DNA of 64,000 nt from the NCBI GenBank assembly GCA_006176705.1, contig QRFJ01000294.1, positions 1 to 64,000 on the forward strand. The letters run 5' to 3'. The position numbers and the translations under genes were made by a program. Within the stretch, counting starts at the first letter, position 1. Each line of letters starts with the position of its first letter. This DNA is from Cocos nucifera. Its lineage: Eukaryota > Streptophyta > Magnoliopsida > Arecales > Arecaceae. Under the pieces are notes generated by a model, which searched no databases, was not told the DNA's origin, and was given only the letters and a program-made list of their open reading frames with translations. Positions 45,989-57,060 of the stretch are shown here, piece by piece.

Positions 45989-47954
45989 TAGGTTCTTATT
46001 ACATGATTTTCTTGAGCATGTTTAAATTATTTATTAAATTAGATCTAATTTATAATCTAATTATTAAATCTAAAATTAAAAATTTTGATCTCATGAATTG
46101 CCATAAGGTTGTCCTGCTATAAGGATTATCTCTTACAGTGAAAAGGTTGTCCTAGTTCATGATGATCTGCTCCTAATCATAAATTTATTAGATTTGATCT
46201 AATTTTATTTATAATTTAATATATTTAAAATAATTTTAGATCTTAAAATAAAGTTTTTAGGTTGCATGGACTGCTATAAGGTTGTCCTGCTATAAGGTTT
46301 ACCTCTTACAGTGGAAAGATTGTCCTAGTACGTGCTGATCTAAAACATTGATCATAAAATTTTAGATTAGATCTAAGAGATTTTATGATCTAATTAAAAA
46401 TATTTTAATCTAATTTTAATCATCATAAATATTTTATATTTGATCTAGGAAGATTTATGATTAATTGGTGTTGAAACTATTTCAATTACATAAACTTGTT
46501 TAGATTAGATCTAAAATAGATTCATGTTCATGTTACTTATATTTTGATTATGAATCAAACATACAACTTGATTAATAGAACCATGTTGTAAAAATATTTT
46601 ATAAATATAAAAATTATTTTCAAAAAGTCAAACCCCAACCCTCAGCCTAAAACTTAATTAAAAATTAAGAAGTTGTTTGATTAGGATCTAGGATTGTAAA
46701 TTGAAGATCCTAAGACACGAATCATAACACATTGGGTTAAATGGGTTAGTAGGGATTAGATCTATTAATTAGGTTAGACCTAGGGTTAGATTAAAGAATG
46801 AACTTAATTGGAGAATTGACTAAATCTAATTAATTATTATCTTAGATTAGGTTAAGGATTCTCTAGATCAATTACAATAGTTGTAGTTGGTAAAGTCCAT
46901 GTCTTTAATGAGACCCAAGATAGGACTTGATTCTTGGCTTTGCGGTATAGCTCAAATTGTTAGGTTAATCTAATCAAGACTAATTAAACCAGTTGGTGTC
47001 TAAGGTAAGTCTGGCACATACGACCGATGGTTTTTAATTGGTAGCCCGCTTACCTGACCATTTCTAATGATGTCTAAAGCAAGCTTTGGCAGATCCTTCC
47101 ACCGATCTGACTTACTTGGTCTTCTTGATGAGATTATATTTTGATTAGATTACTTGACAATTTCAGTTGACCCATGTCAGCTAGGTAAATTAGTGTGACT
47201 GATTTAGGTGCTCCTAGACCAGCCTATTAATGGTCTCCTTTAATCTGACTTGGTGAAGCCAGTGGGAGGATCATGATAAGCTGGTTCATCTGACCTTCTT
47301 CCTCTAAATCAAATCAATTAAATCCTCTAAAATTATTAGGCTCATAAAATAAAATAGTTATGGTGATAACTAGATCATAGCCTTCCATTAAGTGGATGAT
47401 AATGGATCTATTAGTTGGATAATCATTAGAGGCCCATAGGCCTGGTGCTTATCCTCTAATGGAATTATCATTCATAATATGATTTTTTGGATGCGTCTCT
47501 CTAAATAATGGTTAGGTTGATCAACCATAGTTGGATTTAATCATTCATTAGTTAGATGGATCAAGTATGATCATGTTAATGGTTGGACCTAACCGAAACT
47601 TTCAATGGAGGCCCTAGCCTACTGAAATGATATCTGGGGCAAAATTAAATTACTAAAAATTATTTAAAAAAATAATTGACTATGAACCTATCCTTAGATA
47701 TACATGGGTTGATCAACCATAGTTGGGCTTGTGTGCAGTCTATGTGGATTTTAGTACCCACTAAGAAATTAGGATAATTCCTCAAATTGGAGGTAGAGGC
47801 TATCAATTCGAATAAAATAGCGGAAGAAACCTTTTGATTAAAGTTCAAATCTTTAGATTTAATGAATCAATTACTAATTAGGCTTTTGGTTCTTCTTTAT
47901 GCTGTTAAACCCACACCACAGTTGCTTAATTCACTGTTAGATAGTGATTAAATT
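45989..47954 (+). other. 5' leader of F with duplicated 'CTATAAGGTTGTCCTGCTATAAGG' type unit
   Basis: About 2 kb without a convincing gene. A unit of roughly 170 bp is repeated (cores at 46096-46175 and 46269-46347). It contains GGTTGTCCTGCTATAAGG and CTCTTACAGTG blocks. The same pair occurs in element C (54424-54500 and 54600-54665). Confidence 0.65.
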
Positions 47955-48140
47955 ATGGGACCCAACTTCGATAATATGTATCAAAAGTTGAATGTTGTTC
48001 AGCAACACGAAGTGGTTCGTGCTGAGGCTTTTATGCCCAATTTAAATATAAGATCCAAGAATAACCTAGATTAGGTAGAGTGCTTTCATTGTAAGAACTA
48101 GAGGCATTGGAAGAGGAATTGTCCTCGGTGTCGTGATTCT
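47955..48140 (+). pseudogene. F gag remnant: N-terminus joined to zinc knuckle
   Basis: Starts with an ATG at 47955; the PNFDNMYQKL segment corresponds to SNFDSWYRKL in element C's gag. After about 35 codons it is followed directly by the zinc-knuckle sequence ECFHCKN, a stop, and RHWKRNC (about 48080-48123). Compared with C, a stretch of about 230 codons in the middle of gag is missing. Confidence 0.65.
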
Positions 48141-51100
48141 CATGACCCCAATAGGCTGAATAAGAGAGATGAGCAAGTAGTTACTGATCAAGGATGTTAT
48201 ATGATAACACCTTATAATTTTTTTATTTGTGATACTTCTACTTGGATATTGGATACTAGAAGTCCTATTCAAATTTGCAATACGTTGCAAGAACTTCAAA
48301 TTAGTAGAAGATTTGAGAATAATGAGCGATTCTTGAATGTTGAAAATGGAAGGTCTGTTCCAGTTCTAGCTATAGGAATAGTTCAACTTATTCTCAATAC
48401 TAATATTATTTCTTTAAATGAATGTCATTATTGTCCTTCTTTTCTGATGAATGTAATCTCTGTTAGCCTTTTGGTCAAAGATGATTATCATTTATTTATA
48501 AAGGGAGATTATTATGATATTATTATGAATAATATTGTAATAATGCAAGGACAATAAAGAAATGATATTTATATTTTATCACAGTCTGTGAGTGTAATGT
48601 ACACTTCTAGAAAACACCCTAGATTAGATAATGTCTCTGATATCTACCTATGGCACTGTAGACTAGGTCATATTAACAAGAACATGATAAACATGTTGAC
48701 CCAAGAGGAAATCCTTGAAGTTGGTGATTATGAATTACTTTCAACCTATGAGTCCTGTCTTCTTGAAAAAATGACCAAGTTATCTTTTACTGAAAAAGGT
48801 GAAAGAGCCACTGAGCTCTTAGGTCTAGTATATAGTGATGTATGTGGACCTATGAGTATAAGTGCTAGAGGTGGATACTTTTACTTCATCACTTTCATAA
48901 ATGATCTATCCAGGTATGGATATATTTATCTGATGAAATATAAGTCGAATTCATTTAAAATATTCAAAAGATTTTGAAGTGAAGTAGAAAAATAAATTGG
49001 AAAGAGTATTAAAACTCTTCGATTGGATCGTGGAGGTGAATATCTATCCAGTGAGTTTTTGACATATCTAGGAGAGAATGGAATTCATCATAGTGGACTC
49101 CTCCAAGAACATCACAACATAATGGTGTATCGAAAAGGAGAAATCGAACCTTGTTTGACATGGTTTGATCCATGATGGGATTTTTCTAGTCTGCCTGTTT
49201 AATTTTATGGTTGTGCTCTTAAGACTGCATGTTATATATTGAATAATGTATCGAGTAAATCTATCGCAAAGACTCCATATGAGATATGGATTGGGCGTAG
49301 GCCTACACTCTCTCACCCATGGATTTGAGAATTTTGGCCTATGTCAAACTTTTACATACAGATAAGCTTGGATCCCAGTCTAATAAATGTGTGTTTATAG
49401 GGTATACCAAAGAAAGTAAGGGTTACTATTTCTACCATGCTGAAGAACAAAATATGTTCGTCAGCCTTAAGACAATCTTTTTAGAAAAGAAGTTCCTTGG
49501 TGAAGAAACTATTGCCTCTAAGGTTGAACTTGATGAAGTTCAACAGATAGAAAAATCGACATCTATAGCTGAACATGAGTCGGATTTGATTAGATCAGAT
49601 CTAGAGCCTTGTATACCTGCACTATTAAGGCGATCCGGTAGAGTACCGCATCATCCGGACAGATACTACGATTTCTTTGTACAGGATGGTGATCCCATCG
49701 AACTCGATGAGAATGATGAGGATCCAATCACTTATATGGATGCTATGCAGAGACCCAATTCTAAGAAATGACTTAAGGTCATGAAATTAAAAATGGAGTC
49801 CATGAAGGTCAATGATGTGTGGACATTGGTTGACCCATCCAAAGGGGTTAAATCCATTGAATGTAAATGGATCTTCAAAAGAAAAAGGGGCACAGATGGA
49901 AAGATGCAGATCTTTAAAGCCCATCTAGTTGCTAAGGAATATCATCAATATTATGGTATTGACTATGATGAGATGTTCTCTCTTATGGCAATGCTCAAAT
50001 CTATTCGGATTATGCTTGCGATTGTTGTCTATCTAGACTATGAGATCTGGTAGATGGATGTGAAGATAGCTTTCTTGAATGGAGACTTGACTGAAGAGGT
50101 GTATATGATACAACCTGAGGGATTCACATCCACAGATGAGTCCAAGGTGTGTAGGCTTTAGAGATCCATTTATGGACTGAAGCAGGCATCTCGAAGTTGG
50201 AACATGCATTTTGATAAAGTGATCAAAATGTATAGCTTCGTTAAGAATGGAGAAGAATTCTATATTTACAAATGGGCAAATAGTCTAGTAGTAGTATTTC
50301 TTATCTTGTATGTGGATGACATTCTCTTAATCAAAAATGACATTTATGTACTACAGAAAATAAAAGTTTGGTTGTCATCACAGTTCTCTATAAAGGATTT
50401 GGATGAAGCATCCTACATCCTAGGGATGAAGATCTATAAGAATAGATCTAAAATAATGCTTGGGTTATCCTAGTTCATGTACATAGATACTATGCTGAAG
50501 AGGTTCAGCATGGAGAATTTCAAAAAGGGCTATCTCCTAATAGGCCATAGAATTTCTCTCTCTAAGAAGGATTATCCGATAACTCTTGAAGAGAGAGAAA
50601 TATGAGTAGAGTCCCATGTACTTTGATAGTGGAATCTATCATGTATGCCATGATATGTATGAGATCAGACGTGGCATACTCACTAGAAGTAGTGAGTAGA
50701 TACCAGTCTGACCATGAAGAAAATCACTGAAAAGTGGTTAAAATCATCCTTAAGTATTTGAGAAATACTAAGGACCAATGATTAGTTTATGGCGAGTCAG
50801 ATCTGAAACTTATGGGGTTTACCAACTCTAGCTTTCAATCTGACCATGATGACAGCAGAAGTGTGTCAGAATATATTTTTACTCTAAACGGTGGAGCCAT
50901 CTACTGGAAGAGTTTCAAGCAGCATACTGTGGCAGACTCTATTTATGAAGCAAAGTACATCACAGCATCAGATGCCAAGAAGGAAGCTATGTGGTTGAGA
51001 AAATTTATCATTGAGCTGAGAGTAGCACCCTTCCTTGATGTTCTGGTCTTGCTCTATTGCGACAACACTGGTGCCATTGCTCAGGCGAAAGAACCGAAGG

Positions 51101-51300
51101 CACACCAGTGAATAAAGTTTATTCTACGCCGCTTCTACCTGGTCTAGAAGATCATGGATAGAAGTGACGTTGACCTTCAGAAGATCGATGGAAAGGAGAA
51201 CCCAGCTGACCCCTTCACTAAAGCCCTGGTGATAAAGGAGTTCGACAACCACAAGTCAAAGATGGGTATTAGATTCTGTGCCAAGTGGCTTTAGGATAAG
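48141..51300 (+). pseudogene. F pol: protease, integrase, RT, RNase H
   Basis: Protease (48201-48557): the active-site triad reads DTR where D-T/S-G is needed. Pre-integrase and integrase (48588-49300): zinc site HX4H and a single remaining Cys, YSDVCGP, LDRGGEYLS, with stops and a frameshift after 48977. RT (49319-50473 and beyond): the catalytic site reads LYVDDILLI at about 50308; frames are broken at ~49769, 50052, 50160 and 50471. RNase H (50812-51290): GFTNSSFQSD lacks the first catalytic Asp seen in functional relatives. None of these could act. Confidence 0.85.
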
Positions 51301-51307
51301 TGGAATT
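51293..51307 (+). other. Polypurine tract of F
   Basis: AGGATAAGTGGAATT-type purine-rich sequence directly before the TGTTG start of the 3' LTR; it is weaker than the usual AAGTGGGAGATT of copia elements. Confidence 0.5.
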
Positions 51308-53806
51308 TGTTGAAAAATATGTCCCAAAGCCAATCATCAGTCTATTGATGGTTGAGCTACATTGTATCTATAATTGATTTATTAATAAATAAAATATATT
51401 TTTGATATTTTTCATCATAAAGTATTCATCTTCTAACAAATTCTATTATTGTGATGAAGTTCTTAGGACTATTTAGCTTCGATAAAAAGATAATTTATCG
51501 ATTAGTTCTTAAATTTGTTAATGACCAAATGATAGGCTGTTAATTAGGATGACAGCATCTGTCGAGCATAGGTCACTGTAAGCCATATAGGTTGGTTGTC
51601 CTCTTAACCAAGGAGTGTAGAGATACTGGTATGGCATACAAATGAGATGTATGGATACATCATCATTGAACATGACCAACTCCAGAGCATTATGCTATCG
51701 AAAATGTCTTTGATGGGATATAGGTATAAGTATCCCTTAGACCTGAGATCACCTCAGTGACTTGCACGCAACTCACTATGCTTTGGTACCGGACTAACTG
51801 ATTTTCTAATTTAGTAGCGAAAAGCTTCTGGGCATAGTCAAGTACTTGCAAACTCAGAGTGTGATCAAGATGGAATTGACCACTCCAAAAGTTGGAGAAG
51901 AATGTATCAATATATTTCAATATAGCAAAACCTTGGCTAGGGTAATCCATCAGATGGATTTGATATTTTGAAATACAATGTGGACAACCTAATTAGAGTT
52001 GACAGTTGAACTCTGAGGTGTCCTATGAGTATTTTGTCAAGGGTATGAATTATATGAAAACTATATCTACAAGGGTTCTAAGGATGTTGTTCTACATATT
52101 CGACCTATTCGACCATCTGGTATCATTGCTAGATGGTTACATCAATTGGTATAGAAATCTATTTTTATACTACTGACTTAGGTTCAGACCTATGAGGTCA
52201 CATACATTAGAGCTCATGATCTAATTGAATGGTTGATCAATGATTGAGAATCATTCTAGGGTTAAACAATCAATACGATTGATGTTTAACCTAGTGCAAG
52301 CATTGTTGGTGGATCGATTAGCAAATAGATTGCTAATTAGCTTAATTTGATTAAGCCAGAGGTCTGAGATTTAGTCTAATTAAATATAAATTAATTAAAT
52401 TTAGTTTGGACTTGATTTTATCAAGTCTAATTAACTTATTGGATAAGCCAAGTGCAGAGAAGAACTAGTCCTAGTTCAACTAGGACTTCGGTCAACCCAA
52501 TTTTCTAATTTGATTAGAAAATTAAATCAAAATTAAATCTAATGTAATCTTTTTTAATTAAGTTTTAATTGGATTAGGATCTAATTTAATTGGATTGGTT
52601 TACTTCTGATTTAATTTGATTTGAGAAATCAATTTTTGACCAAGTCAAAATAGTAGTCCTAGTGTGACTAGGACTCCCTATCCTTGCACCACCTATATCC
52701 CACGCCCCACACCCACTCTCTCTAATTTTTGTGCAATAGAGAGTCTCTCTCTAGCCTTCATGCATGCCCCCTCTCTCCCTCTTCTTCTTATATGGTAATT
52801 TGGTGGTTAACCAGGTCAAAAATGAGAAGTTAGTTTTGATTTAGGATTCTATGAGATAGAATCCTTATAAACCAAAATACCTCCTTCTAAGTGTGCCGCC
52901 CATCTCCTATTTTTCTTCCTTATTCCATGTGAGAAAGAAGGAATTTTGTGTGTGTATTCTTGCTATATTCACCAAAAAATTAGAGGAGGGGTGCCTAAGA
53001 GTTGGGCGCCCTAGCCTCTTGCCAAAACTAGTCCTTGTCTAGTTTTTGACCTAGACAAAGACTCTTATTTTTCTATAAATTTATGATGAATTTTGGCCTA
53101 ATTATTTTATGAAACATAGACCTTTAGGAGAGTTTGGGGTGTGCAAAAATCAAAGGGAGAGGGTCCTTGGGCATTGGGGTTCCATAGACACCAAACTAGG
53201 TATCTAGGTGAGAGAAAAGAGAAGAAGAAGAAGAGGATCTTCTTCTAGGGCTGTTTTGATTTTCTCTTCTCTTCTTTCTTTTGAGATTTTTTTTTTAGAG
53301 AGTCTCAGATCTAAAATCTCTCCTCTTTCTTTTGATATTTTGGAGATTCTAAGTTTTGAAGAAGAAAGCATCGAATAGACCATCGAAGAGAGATCAGCAC
53401 AGTACTAGCATATTGTGCTAATTTTCTGCATCAGGATCTCAAATCATATTCGTGGGCTCGTGTGAATGACTCCTAGAGGCCGAATGCATGTGCGGCTAGT
53501 GACTTCATCCTCAAGCCTAGATTAATAACTTAGAACATCTAACTTAATTAGGTATCAGACCTAATATGTTATTCTACAGCTACATTAGATGTAGTATTAT
53601 AGCATGTTGATGAGATCAACATGTTAAGCTTTCCTTTGTGTTTTTAATTTTTGATTTAATATCATACCTTGGTTATGTAATAAATCATTGATCTAGGATA
53701 TTTTCATATTTATTTAAATAAATATTTAATTTATTTAAGTTTTTTGCTACCTGATCTTGAAAAAGTTTTAAGATCTACTCATAAAATTCTAGATATGGTT
53801 CCTTCA
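51308..53806 (+). repeat. 3' LTR of F (2499 bp)
   Basis: Starts TGTTGAAAAATATG and ends GGTTCCTTCA. Matches 43473-45974 over its length, with a TATAAATT motif at 53074-53081. An antisense 86-codon frame at 51690-51950 is not a gene. Confidence 0.9.
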
Positions 53807-53811
53807 GTCTC
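53807..53811 (+). repeat. Target duplication GTCTC, right copy (F insertion)
   Basis: Matches 43468-43472. Confidence 0.85.
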
Positions 53812-54309
53812 AGGTTCAAAATATCTTTCCTTTTCTTTTAAAAATTGAAGAGTCTAAGATTTAAAGAAGGTGGTTCCAAATTGATCATCAAAGAAGGGTC
53901 AGCACAGTACCAGCATATTGTGTTGATTTCCTGCATCAGACTTCTGATCATGGTTCGTAAGCTCATGTGGATGACTCCTAAAGGTCGGACATGTGTGCAG
54001 TTCGCAATATCATCCTCAAGTCTGGATTAGCAAGTTAGAATGTCTAACTTGCATAGGTAATAGATCTGATCTATTTTACATACCTATATTAGATATAGTG
54101 TATATAAATGTTGATGTGATCAATATATTTTAGTTCCTTCTTTAAATTTTAATTTCTAATTTAATAGCATTCCATGATTATATAATAGATCTTTGATCTA
54201 GAATATTTTTAAATATTTAAAATTAATTTTGATTAATTTTAGTCTTTCACTATCTGATCTTAAAAAATTTTTAAGATCTAGCCCTAAAATCCTAGATCTG
54301 ATTCCTTCA
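53807..54309 (+). repeat. 5' LTR of C, second part
   Basis: After the duplicated GTCTC the sequence continues as the end of an LTR: the block from 53812 parallels 45475-45974 and ends GATTCCTTCA at 54309. It completes the LTR begun at 41485. Confidence 0.85.
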
Positions 54310-54311
54310 AT

Positions 54312-54323
54312 TGGTATCAAAGC
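54312..54323 (+). other. Primer-binding site of C (initiator tRNA-Met)
   Basis: TGGTATCAAAGC two bases after the LTR, identical to that of F. Confidence 0.8.
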
Positions 54324-56220
54324 CTAGATTTTTTATTAAATAATATTTTGAGCATGTTTAGATTATTTCTTAGATTAGATTTAATTTATAATCTAATTAT
54401 TAAATCTAAAATTAAAATTTTTGAGGTTGTCCTGCTATAAGGTTGTCCTGTTGTAAGGTTTATCCCTTACAGTGGAGAGATTATCCTAGTTCATGTTGAT
54501 CTGCTTCTAATCATAAATTTATTAGATTTGATCTAATTTTATTTATAATTTAATAAATTTAAAATAATTTTAGATCTAAAAATAAAATTTTTGGATTGCA
54601 CGGATTGTTATAAGATTGTCCTACTATAAGGTTTATCCCTTACAGTGGAAAGATTGTCCTAATACATACTAATCTAAAATATTGATTATAAAATTTTAAG
54701 TTAGATCTAAGAGATTTTATGATCTAATTAAAAATATTTTAATCTAATTTTAATCATCATAAATATGTTAGATTTGATCTAAGATAATTTATGATTGATT
54801 ATAGTTGAAATTATTTCAATTACATGAACCTGTTTAGATTAGATCTAAAGTAGTTTCATGCTTATTTTACTTGCATATTGATTATGAATCAAATATACAA
54901 CTTAGTTGATAGAACCATGTTGTAAAAATATTTTATAAATATGAAAATTATTTTCAAAAAGCCGAACCCCAACTCTAAGCCCAAAACTTAATTAAGAATT
55001 AAGAAGTTATTTGATTAAGATCTAGGATTATGAATTGAAGATCCTAAGACATAAATCATAACACATTAGGTTAAATGGATTAGTGGGGATTAGGTCCATT
55101 AATTGGGTTAGACCTAGGGTTAGATTAAAGAATGAACTTAATTAGAGAATTAACTAAATCTAATCAATTGCTATCTTAGATTAGGTCAAGGATTCTCTAG
55201 ATCAATTACAATAGTTGTAGTTGGTCAAGTCCATGTCTTTAACAAGACCTAAGATGAACTTGATTCTTGGCTATACGGCCCAATATGAACTGTTAGATTG
55301 ATCTAATTGAAATTAATTAAATCAGTTTGTGTCTAAGATAAACCAGACCAATGGTCTTTAATTGGTAGCCTGCTTACCTGGCCATTTCTAATGGTGTCTA
55401 AGGCAAGCTTTGGCAGACCCTCCCACTGATCGAACTTATCTAGCCTCTTGGTGAAATTATATTTTGATCAGATCACTTGACTATTCGAGCTGACCCATCT
55501 CAGCTAGGTAAATTAGTTTGACTGATTTAGGTGCTCCTTAACTAGCCTATTAATGGTCTTCCTTAAGCTGATTTGGTGAAGTCAATCGGAGGATCATGAC
55601 AAGCTAGTTCATCTGATTTTCCCTCATCTTTAAATTAAATTCTCTAAAATTATGAGGTCTCTAAAATGAGATAGTTATTATAATAACTAGATCATAGCCT
55701 TTCATTAAAGTGGATGATAATGGATCCATTAGTTGGATAATCATTGGAAGTCCAAAGACCTGGTGTTTATCGGTTAATGAAATTATCATTCATTATGTGA
55801 TTTCTTGGCTGCATCTTTCTAAAAAGTGGTTAGGTTGGCCAACCAAAGTTGGGCCTAATCATTCATTGGTTTGATGGGCCAAATATAGTCATGTTAATGG
55901 TTAGACCTAACTAGACCTTTTTAGTGGAGGCCAAAGCCTACTGATTAGGGACTGGGGCAAAATTTAATTACTAAAAATTATTTAGAAAAATAATTGATTA
56001 TGAACCTACCCTTAGATGTACATAGGTTGACCAACCAAAGTTGGGCTCATGTGTAGTCCATGTGGATTCTAGTACCCACTAAGAAATTAGGATAATTCCT
56101 CGAATTGAAGGTAGAGGCTACCAATTTGAATAAAATAGTGGAATAACCTTTTGATTAAAGTCCAAATATTTAGATTTAATGAATCAATTACTAATTAGAT
56201 TATGATTTTTTTGTGTAGAT
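54324..56220 (+). other. 5' leader of C
   Basis: Parallels the F leader closely, including the duplicated GGTTGTCC...TATAAGG...CTTACAGTG unit. About 1.9 kb without a convincing gene. Confidence 0.65.
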
Positions 56221-57060
56221 ATGACCACTTTTCTATCGCTCCAATCATTATTGGATAATGATAAGTTGGTGGGATCCAACTTTGATAGCTGGTATCGAAA
56301 GTTGAAAATTATCCTAGAGCATGAACGGATTCTATATGTATTAACGGATCCTGCACCTAAGGAGCCAGCTGCCAATGCACATGGAATAATTAGAGACACT
56401 TACTAGAAGTGGTTCAGTGATCGAACTATGGTGCGCTGTATTATGCTAGCTGCTATGAGCGATAAGTTTAGTCCTAGATTTGAGACAGCTCAACCAAAGG
56501 GCATGCTTCAAGTATTGGAGGATTTCTTTGGCACACCTGATGACGTGGAAAGATACAAGACTAGTTGTACCATCTTCAACATCAGGATGCGAGATGGTGC
56601 CTTTGTCACTGATCATGTATTGTATATGATTGAGCTGATAAAGCGATTGAGCAAGCTTGACTTTTCTTTGCATAAATAGCTTGGGAAGGATGCAATACTG
56701 AAGTCGTTGCCTAAGTCTTTTCTCCCATTTCTTACTCATTTTAGAATAACAAAGCCTGAAGTAGACTACCATGGATTACTAGGGTTGCTTTAGAACTTTG
56801 AGAAGGATCACCAACTCCATAAGAAGTCGGTGAATATAGTAGGAGGTTCGTCTTCAGTTCTCGATCATTTAGAAAAGAAAAGAAGAACAAGAAGAAGAAA
56901 GCTAAGAAGGTGTAAGTTCAGGCTGGGACATCTGTGCAAGGCCAGACCAAGAAGATCAAGCCTGATAAGAGTCTAGCTGAATGCTTCTTTTACAAGAAAT
57001 GGGGGCACTGGAAGAAGAACTATTCTTAGTACATTGCCTCTCTAGACCTGAATAGGTAGA
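56221..57060 (+). pseudogene. Copia gag of C
   Basis: The ATG at 56221 begins a frame starting MTTFLSLQSLLDNDKLVGSN. It keeps one frame with TAG stops at about 56404 and 56678, and further breaks. The middle has RYKTSCTIFNIRMRDGAFV, typical of the retrotransposon gag (UBN2-type) domain. A zinc-knuckle remnant (CFFYKKWGHWKKNYS) stands at about 56978-57025, with two of its three Cys lost. Capsid protein of the copia particle; non-functional. Confidence 0.75.

Larger units (their letters stand above)
43473..53806 (+). mobile_element. Copia element F, complete structure, decayed (10.33 kb)
   Basis: The 5' LTR (43473-45974) and 3' LTR (51308-53806) are about 2.5 kb each. The element has a tRNA-Met primer site, a gag remnant, pol, and GTCTC duplicated on both sides. 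It is inserted into the 5' LTR of its relative C. By eye there are about 25 differences in the first ~235 bp of the two LTRs, so the insertion is old. Gag is mostly deleted, and pol has many stops. Confidence 0.9.
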
